Part shown: positions 1 to 8,701 of the stretch, piece after piece
Position numbering within the stretch: position 1 is the first letter of the stretch
How the letters are laid out: each line of letters opens with the position of its first letter
DNA from: JAHQVK01 sp036788295
Lineage (GTDB): Bacteria; Myxococcota; Kuafuiibacteriia; Kuafuiibacteriales; Kuafuiibacteriaceae
NCBI GenBank assembly: GCA_036788295.1
Contig: DAIQNR010000016.1
Location: forward strand, 1 to 64,000
Reading direction: 5' to 3'
DNA length: 64,000 bases
The notes under the pieces: generated by a model
Told to the model about the DNA's origin: nothing
The model's database searches: none
What the model saw: only the letters and a program-made list of their open reading frames with translations
Position numbers and translations under genes: made by a program

Positions 1-50
1 GGCCCCTCCAGGGAGCTTCATGACCGGATCGACATTCAAGCCAGGGTCAT

Positions 51-1037
51 CTAGTTGGTCACCCCGAGGTGGAGGATGCGCGAGCCGCTTCGGCACACTG
101 GGTTCGTGCTCTTGCCGATCACGACCCCGGTCGCCGGGCTGTGGTAGCTGCGCAGCAGCTGACCCCACGGGTCGTGGAGCCGGGCCACCAGCTGCCCGTC
201 CGCCACCCGTTCCCCGACGGAAGGCAGCACATGTAACAGGCCGCCGGCGTCGGTGTACAGCCAGGCGCTCTGTCTGCACTCGAGGGCTTGCTTGGGGGTT
301 CGCTCTTCGTCCTCGGGCAGCATGCCGAGCTGCTCGAGGGCATCTCGGATCCCGATCCGGGAGGTGCGCACGATTCCGCGCTCGATGACCTGGGGGTCGC
401 CGATCTCGACCGTGATCGCGGGCGCGCCCCGGTCGGCCATCGCGCCCCGGAGCGTGCCGTCCCCGGCCGGGTTGTGGACGATCACCTCGGCCCCGATCGA
501 CCGGGCGAGCGCGGCCGAGGCCGGATCGTCGAGGTTGGCCCGAACGTACAGACAGTTCACCCGGCCAAAGGAGGCGGTGTGCAGGTCGATGAGCACGTCG
601 GCGCGGTCGAGGATCCGCTCGAGCAGGCGGTGGGCGTAGATCTGGCTCTCCGAACCGAAGGGATGCCCAGGCATGATCCGGTTGAGGTCGGCGCCATCGG
701 TGTATCCCCTTTGGTGACGCAGATATCCGGGCACGTTGGCGATGGTGACCCCGACGAGCGTTCCGGCCAGCTCCTCGGGCGCCACCCGAGCGAAGAGCCC
801 ATGGATCGTGGGGATCCCGTTCAGCTCGTTGCCGTGCAGGGCCGCCGTCAATCCCACCACCGGACCCGAGCGGTGGCCCACGAGCACGAGCGTAGGGGCG
901 CGGATCGGCCGAGAGGCGGCGTCGTCCACCAAGTGGACCGCGAGCCGGTGGGTGCGGCCGGCTTCGAGCGCAGAGAGGTCCAGCCGGTCGACCAGGGTCG
1001 GCGCCTCCGCCGCGTGGACGGTCAGGATCGGTTGCAT
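51..1037 (-). CDS. Succinylglutamate desuccinylase/aspartoacylase (AstE/AspA) family zinc hydrolase
   Basis: This protein of about 328 residues has the metallocarboxypeptidase-like fold signature of the AstE/AspA family. The zinc ligands are visible as H68-x-x-E71 in LHGNELNG and H153 in DLHTAS. The DLNR motif (R120) and a catalytic Glu (E211 in TVEIGD) follow in the usual order. Family members hydrolyse N-acyl amino acids or related amides; the substrate cannot be read here. I chose the ATG at 1037 because the two upstream candidates (1046, 1067) are in or against the stop codon of the preceding lipoprotein gene, which ends at 1048. It is the second gene of a two-gene minus-strand unit with that lipoprotein gene. 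Confidence 0.85.
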   Translation of the reverse strand: MQPILTVHAAEAPTLVDRLDLSALEAGRTHRLAVHLVDDAASRPIRAPTLVLVGHRSGPVVGLTAALHGNELNGIPTIHGLFARVAPEELAGTLVGVTIANVPGYLRHQRGYTDGADLNRIMPGHPFGSESQIYAHRLLERILDRADVLIDLHTASFGRVNCLYVRANLDDPASAALARSIGAEVIVHNPAGDGTLRGAMADRGAPAITVEIGDPQVIERGIVRTSRIGIRDALEQLGMLPEDEERTPKQALECRQSAWLYTDAGGLLHVLPSVGERVADGQLVARLHDPWGQLLRSYHSPATGVVIGKSTNPVCRSGSRILHLGVTN

Positions 1038-1047
1038 CGTCCCCATT

Positions 1048-2646
1048 CTACGGGAGCAGGCACGCATTGAAATAGAGGGTTTGGGCCCCGAGGTTGCCGT
1101 AAGGGGCGAGGCCGCATCGCATCGGCGCCGGGCAGTCGCCGTCGCGGCTGCACGCCCCGGTGCATACCCCGTACCGAGTGTCGCAGATGCCGTCCCGGCA
1201 TTGGATGCTGCCCGTGCACGGGCTCCCGATCCGGCCCGGACCCAGGCTACCCGGCGTCGCCTGCACGCACGCCGTGACCAGGTTCACCTGCCACCGCTGA
1301 CAGCTCACAAAGCCGGCGACGCACGCGGAGTAGTCCACGGGGGTGCAGACCTCGGCCGGACCGCAGTCGGCGCTCGAGCCGCACAACTCTCCGCAGAAGC
1401 CGGGCGCATAGCAGACGCCGCTGCGGCACTGGACGTCGAAGGAGCAGCGGCTGCCGCCGGGCAGGCTGCCCCCGACCCCGCCGCAGACGGCGGCGAATTG
1501 GTTTCGATCGACCTCCGACCAGCGGCAGGTGCCGCCGGGGCAGTCGCCGTCCCGGTCGCACAGCTCCACGCACTGCCGGGCGCCCGGGCAGTACCCGGAG
1601 CGGCAGTCCCCAGGGCCGGTGCAGGCGGCTCCGGCGTCGGCGGTGAAGGTCGCTCCGGTGAAGAAGCGAGCGTCGAGGCAGGCCTTGGCCCCCGCAAACC
1701 CAACGCAGGCGCTGCCCCGGGGGCAGTCGGCGCCGCCGGCGCAGCTGTCGGCGCAGACCGAGCCGATGCCGTCGCCAAAGTCGAAGCAGGTCCCGGATCC
1801 GCAGTCCGCGGTCCGCGTGCAGGGTGGGTTCGATATCGGCCCCGGGACCGGGCCTGGGCTCGGCCCCGGGGCGGGCTCGCACCGGCCGCCGGCGCCGCAA
1901 ACCTGTCCTGATGGGCAGCTCGAAGCGGTGCAGCCGGGCACGCACCCGCCGCCCTCGCAGATCGACTGGGGCGGCCCGCAGTCGGCGTCATCGGTGCAGG
2001 CCGGGGCCACGCAGCGCCCGGTGCCCGGGTCGCAGGACCGATCGCTCGGACACCCCGTGGTCAGGCACCCGGGCCTGCAGCGCCCGGCGTCGCAGACGAG
2101 GTCGGGTGGTCCACAGTCGCGATCCACCGCGCAGGTCGCCGCTCCCGGGACGCAGCGGCCTTCGGAGCCGCAGATTTCGTCCTCGCCGCAGCGGATCGGG
2201 CTCTCGAGGCGGCCGCAGCCGGGCACGCAGCGGCCGGCTTCGCACACCCGCTCCGGGGCGCTGCAGCCGAGGTCGGAGGCGCACTCCGGGCCCGGAGGGT
2301 CTTCCGGGTCCGCCGGCTCCTCCTGCGCCGGGTCTTCGCAGATCCCGGACAGCCGGCCGCACCGCTGTGGGGGCGGGCAGTCCTCGTCTTCGGCGCAGGC
2401 GAGCGGGGCGAAGCGCACGCACAATCCGCTCGAGAGGTCGCAGGCCTCGCCGGCGCCGCAGGCGAGGTCGCTCGTGCAGCCGGCGGCCCTTCCGAGGCAC
2501 CGGCCGCCTACGCACTGCTGTTCGAACCCGCAGTCCTGGTTGGTTCGGCACTCCCGGCCCGCCATCGGGTCGGCGCCGCAGCCGGCGAGCGCGGCGAGCC
2601 AGCCGAAAAGAAGGAGACCGCGACGCGCCATCGAGAGGAATTTCAC
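1048..2646 (-). CDS. Cys-rich repeat lipoprotein (myxobacterial type)
   Basis: About 532 residues. The N-terminus has a basic region, a hydrophobic stretch and a lipobox (LAGC, Cys at about residue 23), so export and lipidation are expected. The rest is a tandem array of short Cys-rich modules of the form C-x2-D-x-D/A-C-x5-C-x2-G-x-C, repeated roughly ten times and broken by Pro/Glu-rich linkers near residues 105-120 and 265-275. Such modules are common in secreted or surface proteins of Myxococcota; no enzymatic motif is seen. The start is either GTG at 2646 or ATG at 2631; both keep the signal sequence. The function is unknown; adhesion or a structural role is only a guess. Confidence 0.8.
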   Translation of the reverse strand: MKFLSMARRGLLLFGWLAALAGCGADPMAGRECRTNQDCGFEQQCVGGRCLGRAAGCTSDLACGAGEACDLSSGLCVRFAPLACAEDEDCPPPQRCGRLSGICEDPAQEEPADPEDPPGPECASDLGCSAPERVCEAGRCVPGCGRLESPIRCGEDEICGSEGRCVPGAATCAVDRDCGPPDLVCDAGRCRPGCLTTGCPSDRSCDPGTGRCVAPACTDDADCGPPQSICEGGGCVPGCTASSCPSGQVCGAGGRCEPAPGPSPGPVPGPISNPPCTRTADCGSGTCFDFGDGIGSVCADSCAGGADCPRGSACVGFAGAKACLDARFFTGATFTADAGAACTGPGDCRSGYCPGARQCVELCDRDGDCPGGTCRWSEVDRNQFAAVCGGVGGSLPGGSRCSFDVQCRSGVCYAPGFCGELCGSSADCGPAEVCTPVDYSACVAGFVSCQRWQVNLVTACVQATPGSLGPGRIGSPCTGSIQCRDGICDTRYGVCTGACSRDGDCPAPMRCGLAPYGNLGAQTLYFNACLLP

Positions 2647-2777
2647 CCCGTCGCCATGCCGTGCCCATCCGGCAGACGACTACCGACATTTGCCTACACG
2701 ACGCCGGTCGGCCCGAAGCGCATCGAACTGGAACACTCGAGCTTCTTGCCCACCGAGGGCTGCCCCCTCGGGGCGGC

Positions 2778-2806
2778 TTGACCGAGGTACGGTCGAAACC
2801 TACGGT
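2778..2806 (+). promoter_or_regulatory. Candidate sigma-70-type promoter of nuoL
   Basis: TTGACC (2778-2783) and TACGGT (2801-2806) are separated by 17 bp. A transcript starting 6-8 bp later would begin about 5 nt before the nuoL ATG, leaving almost no leader. This is a motif match only. Confidence 0.45.
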
Positions 2807-2817
2807 GCCGCCGGCCC

Positions 2818-4755
2818 ATGCAGACCGCGCCTCTCTTCTGGTTGCCGGGGATCGCGCTCCTGCCGCTCCTTGGCGCGGTCACGCTCGGTCTGTTCGGAGG
2901 GCGGTGGCCCCGCCGGGCGGTGTCCGCGGTCGCGGTCGGGGCCGCGGCCGGCGCGTTTGTCCTCACCGTGCTCGCCACGGCGGCGTTCGTCCGAGCGGGG
3001 GTGCCGCTCGAGGCGGAGCCGTGGACGTGGATGGCCGCGGGTTCGGTCGACATCCCGCTCGGTTTTCGCTTCGACGCCCTCACCGCGAGCCTCCTGCTCG
3101 TGGTGACAGGGGTCGGCGCGCTCATCCACGTCTACTCCACCGAGTACATGGAAGACGACCCGGGCCACGCCCGGTACTTCGCGTACTTGAACCTGTTCGT
3201 CGGGGCGATGTCGGTGCTGGTCCTCGGCGCCTCGCTCCCAGTCACCTTCATCGGTTGGGAAGGGGTGGGCCTCGCCTCCTATCTCCTCATCGGCTTTTGG
3301 TTCACCGACACCGACAAGGCGATCGCCGGCAAGAAGGCTTTCATCGTCAACCGGGTGGGCGACGCCGGGTTCCTGCTCGGGACCTTCCTGTTCTTCGACC
3401 TCTTCGGCACCGTGGACTACCTCGAGCTGACCGGGGTCCTCCGTGATTATCAGGCGCCGGAGCTCGGCGGGCTGACCGCCGCGTGCCTGCTCGTCTTCCT
3501 CGGGGCCTGCGGGAAATCGGCGCAACTTCCCCTGCACATCTGGCTGCCCGACGCCATGGCCGGACCGACCCCGGTCTCGGCGCTGATACACGCCGCGACC
3601 ATGGTGACTTCGGGCGTCTACCTCGTGGCCCGGCTCGGGCCCGCCTTCGACCTCGCGCCGGAGGCTGGCTACGTCGTGGCGGCGGTCGGGGGGACAACCG
3701 CGCTGTTCGCGGCCACCGTCGGGCTCGCGCAGCACGACATCAAGCGGGTGCTCGCGTATTCTACGGTCTCGCAGCTCGGATACATGTTCCTCGCGGCGGG
3801 GCTCGGGGCCTACGGGGTCGCGATGTTTCACGTCGTGACCCACGCCTTCTTCAAGGCGTGCCTCTTTTTGGGCGCGGGCGCGGTCATCCACGCGCTGCAC
3901 GGCGAGCAGGACCTTCGCCGCATGGGTGACCTGCTGCGCCGGCTCCCCGTGGTGAGCGCGACCTTCGCGCTCGCGACGCTCGCCATCATCGGGGCGCCAC
4001 TGTTCTCCGGGTTCTTCTCGAAGGACGCCATCTTGGCCCACGCGTTTCAGGCCGGGGTAGGTTGGTGGCTGCTCGGCCTCGGCGCGGCCGGGCTCACCGC
4101 CTTCTACATGACCCGGCTGTTCGCCCTCGCTTTCCTGGGTCCGTTTCGGTTCTGCGACCCCGACGGAACCCCTGGGTCGGTGCATCCCCCGGGTCTCTCC
4201 ATGAAGGTCCCGCTGGTGGTGCTCGCGTTTCTCTCGGTCATCGGGGGGTGGATCTCCATTCCCCATCTCATCGCCGACGTGCTCCCCGGTCACCCGGCGG
4301 CAGAGTGGTTCGTGCACCGGCTCGAGCCGGTGACGGGGGGCAGAGCGCTGACTTTGTCCGCTGGGACGGAGCTGATGCTCACCGCCGCGGTGTCCGCCGT
4401 GTCCCTGGTGGCGGCCGGCTTCGCTTTCGCGCTGTACCGGCGCGGACCGTCGGAGATGCTGGCCCGGCTGACCGCCCGAGGGGTCGGGCGGCTCGCCCAC
4501 ACCCTGGTCTACGGCCGGTGGTTCGTCGATGAGCTCGTCCAGATCGCTTTGGTCGGGCCGCTCCGGGTGTTGTCGTCGCTGCTCGCGGTCGTGGTAGACC
4601 CTTGGATCATCGATCGGGCCGGCGTCCAGGGTCCGGGGTACCTGGCGCTGGGAGCGGGTCGAATCCTGTCCCGGCTCCAAACCGGCAACGTGCAGTCCTA
4701 CGCGCTCGTGTTCGCGCTCGGGGTCGCGGTGGTGCTGCTGTGGGCCTCGGGCTGA
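2818..4755 (+). CDS. nuoL: NADH-quinone oxidoreductase subunit L (NuoL), solitary
   Basis: A 645-residue polytopic membrane protein of normal NuoL length. It carries family hallmarks: HVYSTEYM near residue 105, YFAYLNLF near 121, the NRVGDAGF segment near 178, and a Lys/His-rich proton channel region with LPDAMAGPTPVSALIHAATMV-like sequence near 240-262. In complex I this distal antiporter-like subunit pumps protons. No other nuo gene flanks it. Upstream is a divergent lipoprotein gene; downstream is a barrel-like protein gene overlapping by 16 bp. It may complement a nuo operon elsewhere lacking nuoL or serve another cation-pumping complex. The absence of a dabA-like neighbour argues against the DAB bicarbonate system. 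Confidence 0.9.
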   Translation: MQTAPLFWLPGIALLPLLGAVTLGLFGGRWPRRAVSAVAVGAAAGAFVLTVLATAAFVRAGVPLEAEPWTWMAAGSVDIPLGFRFDALTASLLLVVTGVGALIHVYSTEYMEDDPGHARYFAYLNLFVGAMSVLVLGASLPVTFIGWEGVGLASYLLIGFWFTDTDKAIAGKKAFIVNRVGDAGFLLGTFLFFDLFGTVDYLELTGVLRDYQAPELGGLTAACLLVFLGACGKSAQLPLHIWLPDAMAGPTPVSALIHAATMVTSGVYLVARLGPAFDLAPEAGYVVAAVGGTTALFAATVGLAQHDIKRVLAYSTVSQLGYMFLAAGLGAYGVAMFHVVTHAFFKACLFLGAGAVIHALHGEQDLRRMGDLLRRLPVVSATFALATLAIIGAPLFSGFFSKDAILAHAFQAGVGWWLLGLGAAGLTAFYMTRLFALAFLGPFRFCDPDGTPGSVHPPGLSMKVPLVVLAFLSVIGGWISIPHLIADVLPGHPAAEWFVHRLEPVTGGRALTLSAGTELMLTAAVSAVSLVAAGFAFALYRRGPSEMLARLTARGVGRLAHTLVYGRWFVDELVQIALVGPLRVLSSLLAVVVDPWIIDRAGVQGPGYLALGAGRILSRLQTGNVQSYALVFALGVAVVLLWASG

Positions 4756-5324
4756 CGCTCTCGCTGGCCCTCGCCGCGGCGCCCCCGTTCGATCCCCGCA
4801 TCGATCGGGCCCGGGAGCCGCCGCAGGGTTGGTCGCTCGGAGCTGGACTCGAACGGCAGGGAGAGACGTTCGGAGTCGCCATCGAGCTGCGCGGGCCGCG
4901 GTGGCTCGACGACCGCTTCGCTCTGTCCGCGGCCGGCGGTTTGGGTTGGCTCACCCGAGCGGGGCTTGGGCCGGAGCAGGCCGGGGCCTGGTCTCCGTTC
5001 TTTCACGGGCGCCTTCGGGCCGAGTTCGGTCTCTCGGTGGCGGACGGCCCCCACCGGCTCTTCATCGGGCTCGGGCCGAGCGCGGTCGTTCCGAGCTCCG
5101 ACCGGTCGAGCGCCGGTTTTGCACCCGGCGTGCATGGCGGTCTCGGCGTCGAGCTGTTCTCGGGCGACCGCTTTCGTACGGGGCGGGTGGCGCTCGTCTT
5201 CGAGGTGGGCGCCGCTGCGCACCTCGCGAGGGAGGACAGCGGCCGAGGAGAGGTCGAGGCCGCGCCGCCGCTGGCCACCGGGCTCGCGCTCAGCGCCCAG
5301 GTTCGCTTCTACCCCCCCGGTTGA
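4740..5324 (+). CDS. Predicted outer-membrane beta-barrel-like protein
   Basis: A 194-residue protein starting at GTG 4740, inside the end of nuoL, which puts a clean signal peptide (MGLGLTLSLALAAAP) at the N-terminus. The mature part is a series of alternating short amphipathic stretches with Gly and aromatic residues (GWSLGAGLE, FHGRLRAEFGL, FAPGVHGGLGVELF), ending in LSAQVRFYPPG, as expected of a small barrel. No named family is recognised. The overlap with nuoL implies co-transcription, but no functional link to respiration is evident. Confidence 0.6.
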   Translation: MGLGLTLSLALAAAPPFDPRIDRAREPPQGWSLGAGLERQGETFGVAIELRGPRWLDDRFALSAAGGLGWLTRAGLGPEQAGAWSPFFHGRLRAEFGLSVADGPHRLFIGLGPSAVVPSSDRSSAGFAPGVHGGLGVELFSGDRFRTGRVALVFEVGAAAHLAREDSGRGEVEAAPPLATGLALSAQVRFYPPG

Positions 5325-5355
5325 TCGCCGGCGCCGGTGGGGCCACAACCGGCCG

Positions 5356-6246
5356 GTGGGCATCGCCGTACGCATGAACGGGGCCGCCGTGGATCCGAGC
5401 GCCGCCTCCGTCTCGATCTTCGACCGCGGTTTTCTGTACGGGGACTCGGTCTACGAGGTGCTCCGGACCTACGGAGGGGTGCCGTTTGCGCTCGATGCCC
5501 ACCTCAGCCGGCTCCACCGCTCGGCCGAGCGCATCGGCATGGTGCTCCCGGTCCCCTTCTCCCGGCTCGCCGAAGAGGTCCACGCAGCCCACGAGGAGAG
5601 CGGCAACGAGGCTTCCTATCTGCGCGTCGTCGTCACCCGCGGACGGGGCCGGATCGGGCTCGACCCTGGCCTCGCGGACCAACCGGTGTGGCTCGTCCTC
5701 GCCCAGCCGGTCGAGCCGCCGCCTCCGGAGCTGTACGCCGGCGGGGCCGCGGTCGCGGTCGTCTCGGTGAAGAAGAACCACAAAGACGCCATCGACCCCG
5801 AGGCCAAGACCGGAAACTATCTCAACTCGGTGCTCGCGACCGCCGAAGCCCGCCGCCTCGGCGCCTACGAGGCGATCCTGCTCGACGGGGCCGGTCGGGT
5901 CACCGAAGGCGCATCTTCCAATGTCTTCGCCGTGGTCGGGGGGGTGCTTCTCACCCCACCGCTCGACGTGGGGATCCTCGGCGGCATCACCCGCAGGGCC
6001 TTGATCGGGCTCGCTCGGGCCGAGGGCCGCCGGGTCCTCGAGCTCCCGTTCACCGCCTCCCTGTTCCAAGAAGCCGACGAGGCGTGCATCACGTCGTCGA
6101 TCCGAGAGATCGTCCCCGTCGTGCGGGTGGACGGGGCGCCGGTTGGTGACGGCCGTCCCGGGCCGGTCGTCGGTGCCCTTCGGGCCGCGTTCGGTCGCCT
6201 CACCGCCGGTCAGATCCCGCTAGCGTCCCTCGGTCTGGACCGATAG
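5356..6246 (+). CDS. Class IV PLP-dependent aminotransferase (BCAT/D-amino acid transaminase/ADC lyase family)
   Basis: A 296-residue fold-type IV PLP enzyme. Signatures are FDRGFLYGD near residues 22-30, the Schiff-base Lys K151 in EAKTGNYLNS, EGASSNVF near 185-192 (phosphate and cofactor binding) and the late TSSIREIVPV segment. Members act as branched-chain or D-amino acid aminotransferases or as 4-amino-4-deoxychorismate lyases; the sequence does not settle which. The GTG at 5356 is preferred over ATG 5374 because it gives the usual short strand before NG in this family. It lies 31 bp after the barrel-like gene, probably in the same operon, and its 3' end overlaps the convergent gluQ by 27 bp. 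Confidence 0.85.
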   Translation: MGIAVRMNGAAVDPSAASVSIFDRGFLYGDSVYEVLRTYGGVPFALDAHLSRLHRSAERIGMVLPVPFSRLAEEVHAAHEESGNEASYLRVVVTRGRGRIGLDPGLADQPVWLVLAQPVEPPPPELYAGGAAVAVVSVKKNHKDAIDPEAKTGNYLNSVLATAEARRLGAYEAILLDGAGRVTEGASSNVFAVVGGVLLTPPLDVGILGGITRRALIGLARAEGRRVLELPFTASLFQEADEACITSSIREIVPVVRVDGAPVGDGRPGPVVGALRAAFGRLTAGQIPLASLGLDR

Positions 6247-7107
6247 CGCGGCCCAGGCCGGCACGAGATCCTCCGGCCACGTCGGCTCCGCGGGCAGCCC
6301 GAGACCTCGGGCGAGCTGGCCCACGACCTCCTTCGGGGAGACGCCGGACCGTGCGAGCGCGGCGACCGAGGCGCTCCCGGACCGCTTCGCGAGCCGCCGC
6401 CCATCCGGTCCGCGCATCATCGGGACGTGCAGGCTTTCGAGCACGGGCGCCTCCGGGTCGAGCAGCTTGCGCAGGAGGAGTTGACGAGGGGTCGAGCGGG
6501 CGAGATCTTCGCCGCGGACCACGCAGGTGACGCCCTGGTGGAGGTCATCGACCACGACCGCGAGCTGGTAGGCCCACAGCCGGTCGGAGCGGCGGAGCAC
6601 GAAGTCGCCCACCTCGGCGTGCACGTCCTGGTCGAGCGGACCGAGCCGTCGATCCTGGTGGGGCACCCGGTCCTCCGGCTCGGTGCGGAGGCGGATCGAG
6701 GCCCGGCGCTCGGGCCGGGTCGCGCCGTACCGGCACGTCCCAGGGTAACGAGGCTCCTCGTCGCCATGGGGGGCCGAGGCTTCGCGGATCTCACGGCGGG
6801 AGCAGGTGCAGGGGTACGTCCGGCCCAAGCGATCGAGCCGAAGGAGCGCGGCCTCGTAGGCCTCCTCGCGCTCGCTCTGGCGCAGGATCGGTCCGTCGAA
6901 GTCGAGGCCGAGCCACCCGAGGTCATGAAGCAGCGCCTCTTCTGAGCCCTCGACCACGCGGGGGCGGTCGATGTCTTCGATCCGCATCGCGATCCGGCCT
7001 CCGTGGGCTCGGGCGTCGAGCCAAGCCGCGATCGCGGTGCGGGCCACGCCGAGGTGCATGGGCCCGGTGGGGCTCGGGGCGAAGCGGCCGACGTAGGGGA
7101 CGGACAC
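6220..7107 (-). CDS. gluQ: Glutamyl-Q tRNA(Asp) synthetase
   Basis: About 295 residues, the truncated class I GluRS-like enzyme that glutamylates queuosine on tRNA(Asp). It has the catalytic domain only: the HIGH-type motif HLGV at residues 18-21 after GRFAPSPTGP, the RIEDIDRPR acidic loop, a Cys zinc site (YPCTCSR and later GTCR), and a KMSKS-type loop reduced to LAKRSG. The anticodon-binding domain of full GluRS is absent, which is typical of GluQ. I chose the GTG at 7107 because MSVPYVGRFAPSP matches the family N-terminus; GTG 7125 would add six residues. It is convergent with the aminotransferase gene. Confidence 0.85.
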   Translation of the reverse strand: MSVPYVGRFAPSPTGPMHLGVARTAIAAWLDARAHGGRIAMRIEDIDRPRVVEGSEEALLHDLGWLGLDFDGPILRQSEREEAYEAALLRLDRLGRTYPCTCSRREIREASAPHGDEEPRYPGTCRYGATRPERRASIRLRTEPEDRVPHQDRRLGPLDQDVHAEVGDFVLRRSDRLWAYQLAVVVDDLHQGVTCVVRGEDLARSTPRQLLLRKLLDPEAPVLESLHVPMMRGPDGRRLAKRSGSASVAALARSGVSPKEVVGQLARGLGLPAEPTWPEDLVPAWAALSVQTEGR

Positions 7108-7154
7108 CGGCTCAAGATCAACCACACTGGGTCGATGGTCACCCCTGAGGCCGC

Positions 7155-8267
7155 ATGAATCCCATTTCGATCCTCGTCCTCACCGACGCCGGCGCGGCGG
7201 GCCGCGAGCTGCTCCTCCGCCGGGACCTCGACCTCGGCTGGGCCCTGACGGTGGAGGAGGCGCTCGCTGCCCTCGAGCGGCGCCGTCCTCGCGTCCTCGT
7301 CACGAGGGAGCACCTCGTCGCCGCGCTCTTCGAGCGGGGGCGCTCGCTCCTGTCGAGGGTCCCGGTGGTGGTGCTGCTCGAGCCAGACGGGTGGGATCGC
7401 CGGGGCGAGCTGTTCTCCTTGGGCGCGACCGCGCTCGCCTCGGCCGCGAGTCCAGCCCGCATCTTCGAGGCGATCGCTGAGCTGACCGGGATCGGGACCC
7501 GCTACGCGCCCCGGGCGCCGTACACCGAGGTGGTCGACGTCAGCTTTCTCGGCTCGAGGCTGTTCCTCGAAGCGGCGGAGCTCGGGCCCTCCGGGGTGTC
7601 GATCCGGGAGTTTCCTCCGGCCCAGCGGGGAGATCGGGTGGAGGTCGGGCTCATCATGCTCGAGCCGCCGCTCACCGTCTTTGGGATGGTGACCCGGTGC
7701 CAGGTCGGGCGCTCCGGCAGCTTCACCGAGGTGGCCTTCAACGCGCTCGACGACGGGGAGCGGGCCCAGCTCGAGCGGTTCGTCATCGAGGCTCGCCGGG
7801 CGAGCGCGCCGCTGCCCGAACCGGTTGGGCTCAGCGAGGACCTCGAAGCCGGGACCTACACCCTCGACCTGTTCGATTCGGTTCCCGGCGGGGAGGCCAA
7901 GGGATGGATCGAGCTGCTGCGGCGCCACCGCGGGGGGACGAGGCTGCCCCGGTGGCTGGGGCGGGTCGATCGCGAGCTCGCTCCGGTCGAGCGGCGGGTG
8001 GTGGCCGGGGTGAGCGCTCCCCCGTTTGCCCGCGCGACCCTCGAGACGCGGGTCGAGCTCGCCCATGCCCACGCCTTTGGTCTCGACGAGGCCCATCTAT
8101 CCCAGCTCTGGCGCCGGGCGGTGGACCTGTGCCGGGCGCTCGCGGCCTGCGACTCGGAGGTCTCCGAGGAGCACCGAGCGCAGATCCCGGAGATTCGGGC
8201 CGGAATCCTGGCTCGGGTCTACGGCTGGACCGGCGAGCGAGAAGACGCCGACGAGGCCGCGGCGTAG
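7155..8267 (+). CDS. Pseudo-receiver plus PilZ-like domain protein
   Basis: A 370-residue protein in three parts. Residues 1-115 look like a response-regulator fold in which the phosphoacceptor position is not Asp (VLVTREHL). Residues about 120-215 resemble a PilZ domain, with RAPY near the start and the strand pair around GPSGVSIREFP. The canonical RxxxR and D/NxSxxG c-di-GMP motifs are imperfect, so ligand binding is uncertain. Residues 230-370 are mostly helical and unrecognised. PilZ proteins of this layout are common in Myxococcota and tie to motility control. It is transcribed alone, divergent from gluQ. Confidence 0.6.
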   Translation: MNPISILVLTDAGAAGRELLLRRDLDLGWALTVEEALAALERRRPRVLVTREHLVAALFERGRSLLSRVPVVVLLEPDGWDRRGELFSLGATALASAASPARIFEAIAELTGIGTRYAPRAPYTEVVDVSFLGSRLFLEAAELGPSGVSIREFPPAQRGDRVEVGLIMLEPPLTVFGMVTRCQVGRSGSFTEVAFNALDDGERAQLERFVIEARRASAPLPEPVGLSEDLEAGTYTLDLFDSVPGGEAKGWIELLRRHRGGTRLPRWLGRVDRELAPVERRVVAGVSAPPFARATLETRVELAHAHAFGLDEAHLSQLWRRAVDLCRALAACDSEVSEEHRAQIPEIRAGILARVYGWTGEREDADEAAA

Positions 8268-8382
8268 GCTTCCCGTCGTCGGCCACGAGCCCAAGGATCG
8301 CCTCCGGGCGGGTTTGTCGCGCGGGTCTCGATGTGAGCCAAGCCGAATGAACCTCCTAGACGAGCCCTTGTAGATCTAGAGC

Positions 8383-8700
8383 TCACCGGGCCCAGGGCCG
8401 GGCCGCCGCCGCCGCGTCGTACAGCGGAGCGAGCGTAGACCATGCCTCTTCGGCTGGGCCGGCTCGGGCGGCATGAGCGGCCTCGATCAAGACATCGGTC
8501 AGGGCCCGGACGAGCGGTCGATGCTCGATGAGGTCGAGGCGCAGCGCCCGGCGCAGGCGCATGAGCCGCCGGGAGAACCGCTCCGGGTCCCCAGCGTCGA
8601 GGTCGGCTTTCGCTCGCTCGAGGGCCCGGAGCAGAAGATCCGGTGAACCCCCGGTCGAGAGCAGATGGTATTCGTAGAACTTTCCGACGTCCGCGCGCAT
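8383..8700 (-). CDS. Small helical protein, FliS-like
   Basis: A 105-residue all-helical protein beginning at ATG 8700, just after the stop of the upstream gene (TGA-C-ATG arrangement). An early S-P-x-L-L-L motif (residues 19-24), a Leu/Ala-rich helix followed by LDAGD (35-39), and the late LAPLYDAA resemble the layout of the flagellin chaperone FliS (SP-x-L-I, EGD, LYDY). Similarity is by eye and weak. Its coupling to a gene with a flagellin-like core supports the idea. It may instead be an unrelated helical protein. Confidence 0.4.
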   Translation of the reverse strand: MRADVGKFYEYHLLSTGGSPDLLLRALERAKADLDAGDPERFSRRLMRLRRALRLDLIEHRPLVRALTDVLIEAAHAARAGPAEEAWSTLAPLYDAAAAARPWAR

Positions 8701-8701
8701 G

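Noticed and set aside
2800..4680. Long minus-strand ORF antisense to nuoL
   Set aside because: Its product is Arg/Glu/Gly/His-rich without domains, and nuoL on the other strand has clear family motifs. It is a shadow of high GC codon bias.
2818..4755. Reading this gene as dabB of a DAB bicarbonate system
   Set aside because: No dabA-like large zinc protein lies next to it, and the length and motifs fit NuoL.
8350..8382. TAGATCTA palindrome as an attachment site or operator
   Set aside because: It is short, isolated, and not tied to an integrase or repeated elsewhere in the window.
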